Assembly: GCA_963709995.1 (NCBI GenBank)
Contig: CAVPYN010000002.1
Coordinates: forward strand, 186,001 to 250,000
Source of the DNA: JAUIIK01 sp963709995
GTDB taxonomy: Bacteria > Chloroflexota > Chloroflexia > Thermomicrobiales > CFX8
Direction of reading: 5' to 3'
DNA: 64,000 nt
In this document: positions 8,721 through 17,849 of the stretch, piece by piece
Layout: each line of letters begins with the position of its first letter
Numbering within the stretch: the stretch's first letter is position 1
Notes under the pieces: generated by a model
The model's input: the letters and a program-made list of their open reading frames with translations, nothing else
Databases searched by the model: none
Told to the model about the DNA's origin: nothing
Position numbers and translations under genes: made by a program

Positions 8721-10546
8721 GAGCGCTCGGACAGTGCGCGATCTCCGGAACCGATGTTCAGGACCGACATGAATGCTTCCTGAGGAATTTCCACGTTGCC
8801 AACCATCTTCATGCGCTGCTTGCCCTCGCGTTGCTTCTCAAGAAGCTTTCGCTTCCTGGTTACGTCGCCGCCGTAGCACTTGGAGAGCACATTCTTTCGC
8901 AGCGCCTTGACGGTCTCGCGAGATATAACCCGGCTCCCGATGGAAGCCTGTACCGGGACATCGAACATCTGCCTGGGTATGAGTTTTCGGAGCTGGCTCA
9001 CGAGTTCCCTGCCGCGGTCGTACGCTTCGTCACGATGGGTGATGACCGACAAAGCGTCAACCGGCTGTCCGTTTACGAGGACGTCAAGCTTGACGAGGTT
9101 TCCTGGTCTCATTTCTCGGAACTGATAGTCGAGTGATGCGTATCCCTGAGTTCTGGACTTCAATTGATCGTAGAATTCGACGATCAATTCTCCCAACGGC
9201 ATTGCAAACTTCAGTGATACTCGATCTTCGTCCAGATACTCCAGATGCTCGTACGATCCGCGCCGGGATGTCACAAGATCCATGATCGTGCCAATGTACT
9301 TCGCAGGACTAATGACCGTAATTTCCATGAATGGCTCACGGATATCATCAATCTCGCCAGGATCAGGCAAGTCGGAGGGGTTGTCGACTCGAACGACCTC
9401 GCCGTTCGTCTTTACGACCTCGTATTCGACGCTCGGAGCCGTCGCAAGCAGGTCGAGTTCATACTCGCGCTCCAGCCGTTCCTGGATGATTTCCATGTGC
9501 AGCAGCCCGAGGAATCCACACCGGAATCCGAATCCGAGGGCGTCCGACGCGTCGGGTTCATACACTAGCGCCGCATCATTCAGCCGTAACCGCTCAAGCG
9601 CATCCCGCAGTTCCGGATACTCCTCGCTGTCAACAGGGAAGAAGCCTGCAAAGACCATCGGCTTGGCCGGCCGGTACCCAGGCAGTGGTTGTGGCGCCGG
9701 GTTCGATACCAGAGTTACTGTATCGCCCACCTGACAGTCGCCGACGTTCTTGAATCCAGTCGCGATGTAGCCAACCTCGCCAGCGGAGAGCGACTTGACC
9801 GGCTTCATGTTCGGCTTGAAGATCCCCACTTCGATGATTTCGGAATCCTTCGCTGTTGCCATCATGCGAATGCGCTGGGCGTCGGTAACCACGCCTTCAA
9901 CGATCTTGACGTAAGCGATAACACCCTTGTAAGGGTCATAGTGTGAGTCAAAGACCAGAGCTCGCAGCGGCTTCTGACGATCACCCACTGGAGGCGGAAT
10001 ATGGTCGACTACCGCCTGCAAAACGGCGTTGATCCCTTCGCCCGTTTTAGCGGATGCCCTGATGATCTCGTCGGGGAGCAGTCCGATGAGATCACTTATC
10101 TCGTTCGCCACTTGATCCGGCATTGCTCCAGGCAGATCGATTTTGTTTATGACGGCAATCAGGGTGAGGTCGTTTTCCAGTGCCAGATACACATTGGCGA
10201 CAGTCTGCGCCTCGATGCCCTGAGCGGCATCGACGACAAGAATGGCGCCCTCGCCTGCGGCGAGTGATCGGCTTACTTCATACGAGAAATCGACGTGGCC
10301 CGGAGTATCAATAAGATTTAGCTGATAAGTCTCGCCGTCGGCGGCGTCGAAATCCATCCGGACCGCTCGCATCTTGATCGTGATTCCCTTTTCACGTTCA
10401 AGATCCATAGAGTCGAGGACTTGTTCGACCATCTCACGCTTGTCTACCGTCCCGGTTCGTTCCAGTAGCCGGTCCGCCAGAGTGGATTTGCCATGGTCGA
10501 CATGGGCGATGATGCTGAAATTTCTTATGCGTTCCTGGTCAGGCAT
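8717..10546 (-). CDS. lepA: Elongation factor 4 (LepA)
   Basis: Ribosome-associated GTPase that remodels the elongating or assembling ribosome. The G domain has AHVDHGKSTLADRLLE, DTPGHVDF and NKIDLPGA. EF-G-like domains II, III and V follow. The LepA-specific C-terminal domain shows FDVPVQASIGSRVISRETV and CYGGDVTRKRKLLEKQ. Length 609 is typical. It lies 86 nt after murJ, with a hairpin between them, and overlaps mazG by 4 nt. Confidence 0.97.
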   Translation of the reverse strand: MPDQERIRNFSIIAHVDHGKSTLADRLLERTGTVDKREMVEQVLDSMDLEREKGITIKMRAVRMDFDAADGETYQLNLIDTPGHVDFSYEVSRSLAAGEGAILVVDAAQGIEAQTVANVYLALENDLTLIAVINKIDLPGAMPDQVANEISDLIGLLPDEIIRASAKTGEGINAVLQAVVDHIPPPVGDRQKPLRALVFDSHYDPYKGVIAYVKIVEGVVTDAQRIRMMATAKDSEIIEVGIFKPNMKPVKSLSAGEVGYIATGFKNVGDCQVGDTVTLVSNPAPQPLPGYRPAKPMVFAGFFPVDSEEYPELRDALERLRLNDAALVYEPDASDALGFGFRCGFLGLLHMEIIQERLEREYELDLLATAPSVEYEVVKTNGEVVRVDNPSDLPDPGEIDDIREPFMEITVISPAKYIGTIMDLVTSRRGSYEHLEYLDEDRVSLKFAMPLGELIVEFYDQLKSRTQGYASLDYQFREMRPGNLVKLDVLVNGQPVDALSVITHRDEAYDRGRELVSQLRKLIPRQMFDVPVQASIGSRVISRETVKALRKNVLSKCYGGDVTRKRKLLEKQREGKQRMKMVGNVEIPQEAFMSVLNIGSGDRALSERS

Positions 10547-10579
10547 TTGGTTCGATTCTTGGCTAGACGGACACGAAGA

Positions 10580-10605
10580 GAGTTCCAGCTACGCGGCTGG
10601 AACTC
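10580..10605 (-). terminator. Hairpin between murJ and lepA
   Basis: Perfect 10-bp stem GAGTTCCAGC / GCTGGAACTC with a 6-nt loop. It lies 28 nt past the murJ stop and 34 nt before the lepA start. The run that follows on the minus strand (TCTTCG) is only weakly T-rich, so it may attenuate rather than terminate. Confidence 0.45.
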
Positions 10606-10632
10606 AGACCTAGAGTATACCGGAGCGAATCC

Positions 10633-12342
10633 TCATGCTTTGGCGTCAAAGTCATATCTCGGTGCAAGCAGTCGCGATGCATGGCGCCCGACGATTGGAA
10701 TGCGGGTCGAAAGCGTGAGTAGCTCTGGCGACCCAACAACGTAGGCACACCCGAGATACACCGCAACCGCCGTGCCCAGCGCATATCCAAACATAATATA
10801 AGTACCGATTGACCGCCCTAGCGCCGGATCTGTCGCCTCCGCCAGCAACCGGCCGCTCCACACGGCGTATGGAAAGAACAGAGTTCCCGCGAGAAGGGAT
10901 CGAGTTGCACTGCCCAGCAATCCTGGTTGAACGAATCCGATTCGTCGCTGGAGGATGGCCACAAGCAAGATCGCTTCAACCGAGCTTGCGATCGAAATCG
11001 AGAGGGCCAGCCCTTGGTATCCAATCTCCTGAGACAGCAACCAACTCAGGAGGATGTTGAGGACCACAGCCGACACCGCAATAGTGACCGGCGTCCGTGT
11101 ATCCTGCATTGCATAGAACGCTCTCGTCAAAACCTCGATCAGCGCCCAGCCTAGGAGTCCAACCCCGAAATATGGAAGCGCTCCCGCTACGAGCGATGTA
11201 GACTCCTGATCAAAGGATCCTATCTGAAACAGCGTCTGAACGATGCTTGTCCGGTAGGTGACGAGTCCGATAGCCGCCGGAATGCTAAGGAAGATGACTG
11301 GTCCAAGTGCGCGATTCAATGTGTTCTTCATGTCGCCCAGATGCCCGAGCTCGAATTCGCGTGAAAGGCGAGGGAAGATCACAGTCGACAGGCTGAGCGC
11401 GACGACCCCGTAAGGCAGCATGAAGATTTGAAACGCGTAGTTCAACGCCCCCACACTGCTGGCCGCGAGTCGGGACGCGAAATTCGTCAGAACGATGAAG
11501 TTGACCTGAAACGCCGCCTGGCCGATGATTCGTGGCCCCATCAACGTCGTTACTTGACGTAATCCCGGAACGTCGCGCCGAAGTTCCCACTTGAGTCGCA
11601 TTCGCGTGCGCAATAGCCCTACAAACTGAATGCCGGCGTGAAGGAATGCGCCAACTATGACGCCGTACGCCAAACCATAGATTCCGAACGGCGCGGTCAG
11701 AACGAGCGCCCCAAAGATGATTCCGACGTTGTACAGGACCGGCGCAATCGCCGCCAGCGCGAAACGCTCCTGAGCTTCTAACATGCCCTTGAAGGCGATT
11801 CCGAGGCCGAGCAGAAGCGGGGAAAAGAGGAGCACGCGGGTAAGTTTCGTTGCCAACTGGATCTGTTCAGGATCAAGCCCCGGTGCAATGACGAAGCGCA
11901 TCAGTGGCTCCGCCAGAACAAACACCGCAAGCGACAGGGCAAGGAGAATGACCAGTGTGTACGATAAGACTGCACTTGCGAGTTTCCAGGCTCCTGCTTC
12001 ATCGTCGCGAGCGAAGAATCCCGCAAAGATGGGTATGAATGCGCTTCCAAACGCACCACTCATCACGATCAGAAAGAGTAGATCCGGTATTCGGAAGGCC
12101 GCTACATACGCGTCGTAGTCCGCAGATGTCCCAAACTCCGCGGCGATCGCCACTTCGCGAAGCACCCCGAGTAAACGGCTGGCGATAAATGCGCCACCGA
12201 CGATGACAGCGTTGCGCGCAACGCTCGCCCCGGAACCTCGCTGACTTCCCCGTACGGCGGCAGCTTCTAGCACCGGAAGATCTTCGGTGACTTCCAGAGC
12301 CGTCTTCGATTGTTGTGGCAAGGAATCGGTGCGTTCATGCAT
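10633..12342 (-). CDS. murJ: Lipid II flippase MurJ (MviN)
   Basis: MATE/MOP-superfamily membrane protein that flips lipid II for peptidoglycan synthesis. About fourteen hydrophobic helices are visible. The MurJ N-terminus is present (ASRLLGVLREVAIAAEFG, then DAYVAAFRIPDLLF, SGAFGSAFIPIFA). I start at ATG 12342 (MHERTDS). The frame stays open 75 nt further upstream, but that region has no family similarity. A roughly 45-residue hydrophilic N-terminal tail precedes the first helix. It heads a leftward run into lepA, mazG and aspS. Confidence 0.9.
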   Translation of the reverse strand: MHERTDSLPQQSKTALEVTEDLPVLEAAAVRGSQRGSGASVARNAVIVGGAFIASRLLGVLREVAIAAEFGTSADYDAYVAAFRIPDLLFLIVMSGAFGSAFIPIFAGFFARDDEAGAWKLASAVLSYTLVILLALSLAVFVLAEPLMRFVIAPGLDPEQIQLATKLTRVLLFSPLLLGLGIAFKGMLEAQERFALAAIAPVLYNVGIIFGALVLTAPFGIYGLAYGVIVGAFLHAGIQFVGLLRTRMRLKWELRRDVPGLRQVTTLMGPRIIGQAAFQVNFIVLTNFASRLAASSVGALNYAFQIFMLPYGVVALSLSTVIFPRLSREFELGHLGDMKNTLNRALGPVIFLSIPAAIGLVTYRTSIVQTLFQIGSFDQESTSLVAGALPYFGVGLLGWALIEVLTRAFYAMQDTRTPVTIAVSAVVLNILLSWLLSQEIGYQGLALSISIASSVEAILLVAILQRRIGFVQPGLLGSATRSLLAGTLFFPYAVWSGRLLAEATDPALGRSIGTYIMFGYALGTAVAVYLGCAYVVGSPELLTLSTRIPIVGRHASRLLAPRYDFDAKA

Positions 12343-12435
12343 ACCCGGCAGATTGTACGAAAGATTGCCGCTAGCAGGCGCCGTTGGTACACTTTTCAGG
12401 TTGCGCGCCGGAAGCACCCGGCGGTATTGCTATGC

Positions 12436-12464
12436 TTAGAAACAAACTGCTGGCTCGATATAGT
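12436..12464 (+). promoter_or_regulatory. Sigma-70 type promoter for rpsT
   Basis: TTAGAA (12436-12441) and TATAGT (12459-12464) are separated by 17 bp, in the divergent murJ/rpsT spacer and 37 nt before the rpsT start. It is a good match in both boxes and spacing. Confidence 0.6.
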
Positions 12465-12501
12465 GGACGCTGGCAGGGATTGAAAATGGTGGGGGATTAG
12501 C

Positions 12502-12774
12502 TTGGCTCATTCGAAACAGGCCCGCAAGCGAATCAGGGTCAATCAGCAAAAAGCTCAACGCAATCGTGTGTATCGGTCGTCATCGCGCACGCTTGTGAGA
12601 CGCGCTCAGGAGGCGATCGAGTCTGGTGATCGCGAAGCTGCTGCCGAGGCTGTCGCGCGCGCTATCCGCCAGCTGGACAAGACAGCGTCTAAGGGCGTGA
12701 TACATAAAAACAATGCTGCACGGCGCAAGTCCCGTCTAATGATGAAGTTCAATAGCATGGACGTTTCCGCCTGA
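12502..12774 (+). CDS. rpsT: 30S ribosomal protein S20
   Basis: Primary 16S-binding protein of the small subunit. It opens with AHSKQARKRIRVNQQKAQRN and contains KTASKGVIHKNNAARRKSRL, both family hallmarks; 90 aa is normal. It starts at TTG 12502 behind a GGTGGGGG ribosome-binding site. S20 commonly uses weak start codons for autoregulation (known for E. coli rpsT, which starts with TTG). Its stop codon abuts the holA stop on the other strand, forming TGATCA. Confidence 0.96.
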   Translation: MAHSKQARKRIRVNQQKAQRNRVYRSSSRTLVRRAQEAIESGDREAAAEAVARAIRQLDKTASKGVIHKNNAARRKSRLMMKFNSMDVSA

Positions 12775-13782
12775 TCAGGGTTTCCGAAATGCTTCCGCTA
12801 TCGCGCCAACCGTCGGAACGATAACGGCTTCGCTGCCTCTAGCACGGCCACTTTTGACTTGCCACTCTGCCTGTCGCAGTTCTTCGCAAGCCTCGACAAT
12901 CGCGCCGCTCTTGCGCCATCCGGATTTCCTCGCGATCGTCGCGTTGATTTGTCCCGTACTAACACCCGAAACGTCAGATACGACTTCAGGTCCGAATCGA
13001 TCAACTTGCTGGGCAGCCATGAAAACAAGCGGAGTGTGGCTCATTTGCCCGAGAACCCGTTCAGGCGCCTCACCGCTGGCCAGGACGCTGTCCAGTTCAC
13101 TCAATGCGTTTGCGGTTCGTCCTTCATATGTGTCGTCTCCGAGCTTAAATGCGGTTACCCCGCTTCGATCCGGGGTTAGAGCCAGGACATGCGCCGTTGT
13201 TACTGCGCCGGGCGCGGCTGCGGCGGCGAGTTTGTCGACTTCAGTGGCGAGAAGTCGCATATCGATGGTCTGAGGGTTCCACCGATCCTCCCGCTTCCAG
13301 ACAACAGGAAAGAGGCGGTCCAGTATCTCACGCCGGGCCTGCTGTTCGGCTTCAACGCCAGCGCCGCGAAACCGGCTATCGAGCCAGGTTTCAAGCGCCC
13401 GCCCGTAGGGTATCTCGAATAACTCGATTTCCCAGCCTCGTGATTTCGCTGACTTGAGGAGTCTCCTATTCGAAGGTATTCGGCTGCCTGTGGAAAGAAC
13501 GACCGTTGTGCCGGCCGCAGAACGGTCGAGCTCATGCTCCAGAGATTCCCAATCGAATTCGATGCCTTTATCGACTCCAGGCACGCCACGTGCGTGCAAG
13601 GCTCGTCCAGTCCCAAAAAAGGCGGGCGTCGCGAGAATAGCTCGAACGTCTTCCAGGTTGACGCTGACGAGTTCGATCTGGCTTGTCGATATTCCAGCTG
13701 GGTCTGCGGCAGAGAGCAACTCCCGCCCTCGTTCGTCGCTATCGACCGCGTTGGGGCCGTGGAGAATCGTAACCGTCACCAA
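12775..13782 (-). CDS. holA: DNA polymerase III delta subunit
   Basis: Clamp-loader subunit that opens the beta clamp. The N-terminal AAA+-like fold lacks Walker motifs, as expected. PAFFGTGRALHARGVPG matches the beta-contacting PFF-type segment. The C-terminal collar runs through MSHTPLVFMAAQQVDRFG to the end. The 335-aa length is normal although the sequence is divergent. It is convergent with rpsT with zero spacer. Its start lies 38 nt downstream of the structured RNA at 13821-13974, so that RNA could be its leader. Confidence 0.82.
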   Translation of the reverse strand: MVTVTILHGPNAVDSDERGRELLSAADPAGISTSQIELVSVNLEDVRAILATPAFFGTGRALHARGVPGVDKGIEFDWESLEHELDRSAAGTTVVLSTGSRIPSNRRLLKSAKSRGWEIELFEIPYGRALETWLDSRFRGAGVEAEQQARREILDRLFPVVWKREDRWNPQTIDMRLLATEVDKLAAAAAPGAVTTAHVLALTPDRSGVTAFKLGDDTYEGRTANALSELDSVLASGEAPERVLGQMSHTPLVFMAAQQVDRFGPEVVSDVSGVSTGQINATIARKSGWRKSGAIVEACEELRQAEWQVKSGRARGSEAVIVPTVGAIAEAFRKP

Positions 13783-13820
13783 TGGATGACTCCCGACAGA
13801 TCAAACTTCGAGAGGTAGAA

Positions 13821-13974
13821 GGGTGAGCCGCGGACCGCCGGCGGACCAGCTTCGAGCCTGCAATCGCAGGTGGGCGTTTCGACTGCCCCAACTCATGGGG
13901 AAGAAGAACCCCCGAAGGCTAGTTCATGTAGGCTCGAGTTGCTATGTTACCCGCAAGCACCGTGAGGCTCACCC
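13821..13974 (-). ncRNA. Structured RNA or structured holA leader, about 154 nt
   Basis: Read on the minus strand, the segment is closed by a perfect 9-bp helix (GGGTGAGCC with GGCTCACCC). A second long-range 8-bp helix lies inside (TCGAGCCT with AGGCTCGA). Local hairpins include one capped by a TTCG tetraloop and CCCC-7nt-GGGG. An extended -10 promoter ends 7 nt before the first helix base. The rod-like layout recalls 6S RNA, but I recognise no diagnostic sequence. It lacks the SRP GGAAG signature and is too short for RNase P RNA. It may instead be the 5' leader of holA, 38 nt downstream. Confidence 0.5.
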
Positions 13975-13981
13975 TGGCGGA

Positions 13982-13990
13982 AGTATAACA
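13982..13990 (-). promoter_or_regulatory. Extended -10 promoter for the structured RNA/holA
   Basis: On the minus strand TGT precedes TATACT (13987-13982), the TGn extended -10 form. Transcription would start at about 13975, next to the first base of the closing helix. No convincing -35 box is present, as is usual for extended -10 promoters. Confidence 0.5.
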
Positions 13991-14051
13991 ATCGAACGAG
14001 TCATCTCCGAAAGCTGTCAGTCGGATACGGGATTATGGAATTGGAACTTCG

Positions 14052-15011
14052 ATGAAAGTTGCCGTCACCAGGCGTCTGTTTGAGCGACAAGTCGATCGCC
14101 TGCGAGAGAAGTACGAGTTAGCAGTCTGGGATTCTGATATCCCTCCCTCCACGGGCGAGCTCGCGACACTCTTGCAGGGGGTAGACGGCGCACTCACACT
14201 GCTGACGGACAAGATCGATCGTGAACTACTCGATGACATGCCTAGCTTAAAAGTTGTAAGCAATCTCGCTGTCGGCTTTGATAACATCGACATCGAAGCA
14301 GCAACGAAATACCGGGTCGCGGTCTGCACGACACCCGATGTCCTTACTGACTCCACGGCCGAATTCACGCTGGCACTACTGTTCGCCGCAAGTCGCCGGA
14401 TAATCGAGGGAGATCTGGCGGCAAGATCGGGGGACTGGAAGACGTGGTATCCCATGCGGTTCCTGGGAATTGACCTTCGCGGGGAGACGTTCGGGATCAT
14501 AGGCATGGGCCGGATTGGTCAGCGGGTCGCAGAGCTGGTCGAGGGAATTGGGATGAATGCCATCTACTACGATCCGGTAGTCTCAGACTCCCGATTTCAG
14601 CAGTGCGAACTCGATGACCTTCTGAGCGCGAGCCAGGTGGTCTCTCTCCATGCCCCGCTCAACGCATTGACACATCACCTTCTCGATCGTGATCGAATTG
14701 CTTTGATGCGCGATGATGCAATACTGATCAACACCGCGAGAGGCAGACTTATCGAAACCGAAGCGTTAGTGGAAGCGTTGGAACAGAATCGATTGCAATC
14801 AGTGGCACTGGATGTCACCGATCCGGAGCCGCTGCCAGCCGGCCACCCACTCTATGCGTTTGACAACGTCATCATCACGCCTCACATCGCAAGCGCAACG
14901 GTGACGACGAGGACAGAGATGGCCCGCCTAGCGGTGGACAATCTCATGGCCGTCCTCGAAGGGCACGACCCACCACATTGCCTTAATCCGGAGGTGCTCG
15001 ATGGTGAATGA
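14052..15011 (+). CDS. D-2-hydroxyacid dehydrogenase (glyoxylate/hydroxypyruvate reductase type)
   Basis: NAD(P)-dependent reductase of 2-oxo acids. The Rossmann motif is GIIGMGRIGQRVAE. The catalytic Arg lies in NTARGRL, the Glu in VTDPEPLP and the His in TPHIASAT. At 319 aa without an ACT domain it is closer to glyoxylate or hydroxypyruvate reductase than to SerA. It starts at ATG 14052 behind TTGGAA. The end overlaps the fabF start by 11 nt. The physiological substrate is not decided by the sequence. Confidence 0.88.
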   Translation: MKVAVTRRLFERQVDRLREKYELAVWDSDIPPSTGELATLLQGVDGALTLLTDKIDRELLDDMPSLKVVSNLAVGFDNIDIEAATKYRVAVCTTPDVLTDSTAEFTLALLFAASRRIIEGDLAARSGDWKTWYPMRFLGIDLRGETFGIIGMGRIGQRVAELVEGIGMNAIYYDPVVSDSRFQQCELDDLLSASQVVSLHAPLNALTHHLLDRDRIALMRDDAILINTARGRLIETEALVEALEQNRLQSVALDVTDPEPLPAGHPLYAFDNVIITPHIASATVTTRTEMARLAVDNLMAVLEGHDPPHCLNPEVLDGE

Positions 15012-16239
15012 AGTGGTTCGAGTGGCAGTTACAGGAATCGGTCTGATCACGCCGTTGGCAGCGCGGCGGGAAGAGACCTGGAAGAAGTTGCTCGACGGCG
15101 ATGGCGGATTGGGACACATCGAATCCTTCGACGCTGACCAGTTTCCCGTTCGCATTGCAGGTGAAGTCCCAGACTTCGACCCGCTAGAGTTCTTAGACCG
15201 CAAAGAAGCCCGAAAGACGGACAGGGTCATCCAGTTCGCGGTCGCCGCCACCCACGAGGCGCTGCGACATGCCCAACTGGACATCAGAGATGGAAGTCCG
15301 GAACGAGCCGGCGTGTTCATTGGAACCGCGCTCGGCGGCATAGCCACCTTCGAGAACGGTGTGCGCAATCTTCAGGACCGTGGACCAGGGAGGGTCAGCC
15401 CGTTCTTCATCCCGATGTCGCTGGTTGATATGCCATCCGGCTACGTGTCGATCCACTTCGGCGCAAAGGGCCCAAACATGGGAACTGTCAGCGCCTGCGC
15501 GAGCGGGGCGCACGCTCTGGGAGAGGCATTAGAAGTGATATGCCGTGGGGCTGCGGACGTCATGATCGCCGGAGGTGTTGAAGCAGCAATAACGCCGGCT
15601 TCAGTCGCGGGCTTCGCAGCGGCTGGCGCGCTTTCCACTCGAAACGATGATCCAGCGCACGCCAGCCGGCCGTTTGACGCACTGCGCGACGGATTCGTGC
15701 TGGGCGAAGGCGGCGCAGTGATCATCCTGGAGAGCGAAGCACATGCCCTGGGAAGGTCCGCGCCGATCCTCGGTTATCTCGCCGGGTATGGATCAACTGC
15801 AGACGCACATCACATCACCCAGCCTGGCGAACAGGGGGAAGGCGCAACTCGGGCGATGGGGCTTGCAATTCGTCGAGCCGGACTGGAAGCGATCCAGATC
15901 GATTACGTGAATGCGCATGGAACATCGACCCCACTGAACGACAAATTCGAGTCGATTGCTCTGAAAGCCGCTTTTGACGGCGATCCTCCAGCTATTTCGT
16001 CGACCAAAGGAGCCACCGGTCACCTGCTCGGCGCGGCGCCGGCCATCGAGGCAGCTTTCTCGATACTAGCCATCCGGGATCAGGTCATACCTCCGACAAT
16101 CAACTATGAACATCCCGATCCGGAATGTGACCTGGAGTACACGCCAAACTCTCCAAGAAGCGCAGCGATCAACAACGTGCTCAGCAATTCGTTCGGTTTT
16201 GGGGGCCACAACGCTGTGCTCGTTTTCACGAGAGCTTGA
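15001..16239 (+). CDS. fabF: 3-oxoacyl-ACP synthase II (FabF)
   Basis: Condensing enzyme for fatty-acid elongation. The nucleophile Cys lies in SACASGAHAL. The two catalytic His are in NAHGTSTPLND and KGATGHLLGAAPAIE, and the C-terminal NSFGFGGHN is present. At 412 aa it is full length. The gene overlaps the 2-hydroxyacid dehydrogenase by 11 nt but stands apart from other fab genes. A strong hairpin follows 50 nt after the stop. Confidence 0.94.
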   Translation: MVNEVVRVAVTGIGLITPLAARREETWKKLLDGDGGLGHIESFDADQFPVRIAGEVPDFDPLEFLDRKEARKTDRVIQFAVAATHEALRHAQLDIRDGSPERAGVFIGTALGGIATFENGVRNLQDRGPGRVSPFFIPMSLVDMPSGYVSIHFGAKGPNMGTVSACASGAHALGEALEVICRGAADVMIAGGVEAAITPASVAGFAAAGALSTRNDDPAHASRPFDALRDGFVLGEGGAVIILESEAHALGRSAPILGYLAGYGSTADAHHITQPGEQGEGATRAMGLAIRRAGLEAIQIDYVNAHGTSTPLNDKFESIALKAAFDGDPPAISSTKGATGHLLGAAPAIEAAFSILAIRDQVIPPTINYEHPDPECDLEYTPNSPRSAAINNVLSNSFGFGGHNAVLVFTRA

Positions 16240-16288
16240 GTCGGGTTCCGACCACAAGCCGTCCCGTTGTTGTGGCGTGAAACACAAA

Positions 16289-16312
16289 GCGCGACCCCAA
16301 TTGGGGCCGCGC
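16289..16312. terminator. Bidirectional terminator between fabF and rpoD
   Basis: Near-perfect palindrome: GCGCG and CCCC pair with GGGG and CGCGC around AATT, with one internal A-C mismatch. It lies between the convergent ends of fabF (16239) and rpoD (16345), as expected for a shared terminator. T tracts are weak on both sides. Confidence 0.6.
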
Positions 16313-16344
16313 ACAAATTCATCACAAAAGACGTTCGGTAAACC

Positions 16345-17556
16345 CTATTCGAGATATCCCCGTAGCCGGCCGCTCATCTGGGGAGAACGAAGCTTCCTGA
16401 GCGCCTTGGACTCTATCTGACGGATGCGTTCTCGAGTGATCCCGAACTCCTGGCCAACTTCCTCAAGTGTTCGATAACGTCCGTCTTCGAGTCCAAATCG
16501 AAGAATGACGATTCGTTGTTCTCGCTCCTCAAGTTGGCTCAAAGAGCGGCTGATCTGGTCCCGGAGGAGTTGCTGTGCAGCCAGGTCCATCGGCGCAGGC
16601 ACAGAATGGTCCTCGATGAAGTCACCAAGGAACGCGTCGCCTTCCATTCCAACCGGCGCTTCAAGAGAAACCGGGTGGCGAGCGGCATCGAGAACCTGAC
16701 GCACCTTATCTTCGGGGACGTCCATTGCTCGGGCGATTTCCAGGTAGGATGGTTCACGTTCGTAAATCTGCTGGAGGCGATGGCTCGTCTTCTTTATCCG
16801 GTTGATCGTCTCCCCGACATGAACTGGAAGTCGGATCGTGCGACTCTGGTCGGAGATTGATCGAGTTATGGCCTGGCGGATCCACCACGTAGCGTACGTG
16901 GAAAACTTGAATCCCCTGCGATAGTCGAACTTGTCCGTCGCCTTCATCAGGCCAATGTTTCCTTCCTGAATGAGATCCAGGAAAGACAGGCCCCGGCCGA
17001 TGTACTTCTTGGCGACGCTTACCACGAGGCGAAGATTTGCTTGTATCAGGTGCTGGCGAGCCGCTTCGCCATCGACTTTCAGACGCACTAGCCGTCTTTT
17101 CTCGGCTGGGGTATCGAAATCGCCTTTCGCGAGAGCATCGGCAGCCTGCAGACCAGCTTCCATTCGCTTGGCGAGCTCCTGCTCTTTGTCCATATCCAGT
17201 AGATCTGTCTCGCCGATTTCCTGGAGGTACAGCCGCACCGAATCCGCTGCGCTCAGTAGCGAAGGATCCACCTGTTCCTGCCGGTGAACTCGAAGCGCCT
17301 CGGCAACTGCGTCCCGCTTCGTTGCCACCGTCTTGGAGTCCGATGTAGACCGTGACCGCGAAAGCACCGACCGGAATCGGTTTCCCCGGGCAAGGGGAGC
17401 GAAGTCCCTGACTTCTATTTCATTGTCGAGCAAGGTTGACCAGAAGTCGTCAACGGCCTGGATCTGGTTCTGAATATCAGGAAACTCAGCGATGCACTCG
17501 TCGGAGAGAAGAAAACCCTGTTCCTTGCCTTTGGCAAGGAGGCTACTTACCGACAT
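16345..17556 (-). CDS. rpoD: Primary sigma factor, sigma-70 family (RpoD/SigA)
   Basis: Housekeeping sigma factor. Region 1.2 contains DSVRLYLQEIGETDLL. Region 2 has IGRGLSFLDLIQEGNIGLMKATDKFD and YATWWIRQAITR (-10 recognition). Region 3 is present, and region 4 has EEVGQEFGITRERIRQIESKAL (-35 helix-turn-helix). The N-terminus (about 90 residues) carries only a short region 1.1-like segment, and the large non-conserved insert of proteobacterial RpoD is missing. At 403 aa it matches SigA-type factors. A good promoter lies about 165 nt upstream. Confidence 0.95.
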   Translation of the reverse strand: MSVSSLLAKGKEQGFLLSDECIAEFPDIQNQIQAVDDFWSTLLDNEIEVRDFAPLARGNRFRSVLSRSRSTSDSKTVATKRDAVAEALRVHRQEQVDPSLLSAADSVRLYLQEIGETDLLDMDKEQELAKRMEAGLQAADALAKGDFDTPAEKRRLVRLKVDGEAARQHLIQANLRLVVSVAKKYIGRGLSFLDLIQEGNIGLMKATDKFDYRRGFKFSTYATWWIRQAITRSISDQSRTIRLPVHVGETINRIKKTSHRLQQIYEREPSYLEIARAMDVPEDKVRQVLDAARHPVSLEAPVGMEGDAFLGDFIEDHSVPAPMDLAAQQLLRDQISRSLSQLEEREQRIVILRFGLEDGRYRTLEEVGQEFGITRERIRQIESKALRKLRSPQMSGRLRGYLE

Positions 17557-17722
17557 CTACGAAAAGCCCCTCCCTAGATGCCTGTCGAACGCCACGTTCA
17601 TCAACCTCAGTCCTGCTAGTTGACAGGAGAATGCCGGACAGCATCGAACGAGTCCCAGTCGTGTCGGGCCGCCTTGGTATCCTGATCCTAAGGATGTGAC
17701 CTGTGTCGCTTACCTGTGATCT

Positions 17723-17751
17723 AATATACGTTAGAAATGCACACATTTCAA
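17723..17751 (-). promoter_or_regulatory. Sigma-70 promoter for rpoD
   Basis: On the minus strand TTGAAA (17751-17746) and TATATT (17728-17723) are 17 bp apart. The spacing is ideal and the surroundings are AT-rich. This leaves a leader of about 160 nt before the rpoD start at 17556, in which I see no clear structure. Confidence 0.65.
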
Positions 17752-17849
17752 TAGGTAAGTCTAGCTAAATGATATGGCAACGCTGATCGATCGCGCAAAA
17801 TTCAGCCTTCTGGTCTGCGTTGAGGACCTGTCAACGGAATCTGGGTTCA

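Noticed and set aside
13823..14083. Small plus-strand open frame between holA and the hydroxyacid dehydrogenase
   Set aside because: It overlaps the structured-RNA segment and the dehydrogenase start and has no coding-like character.
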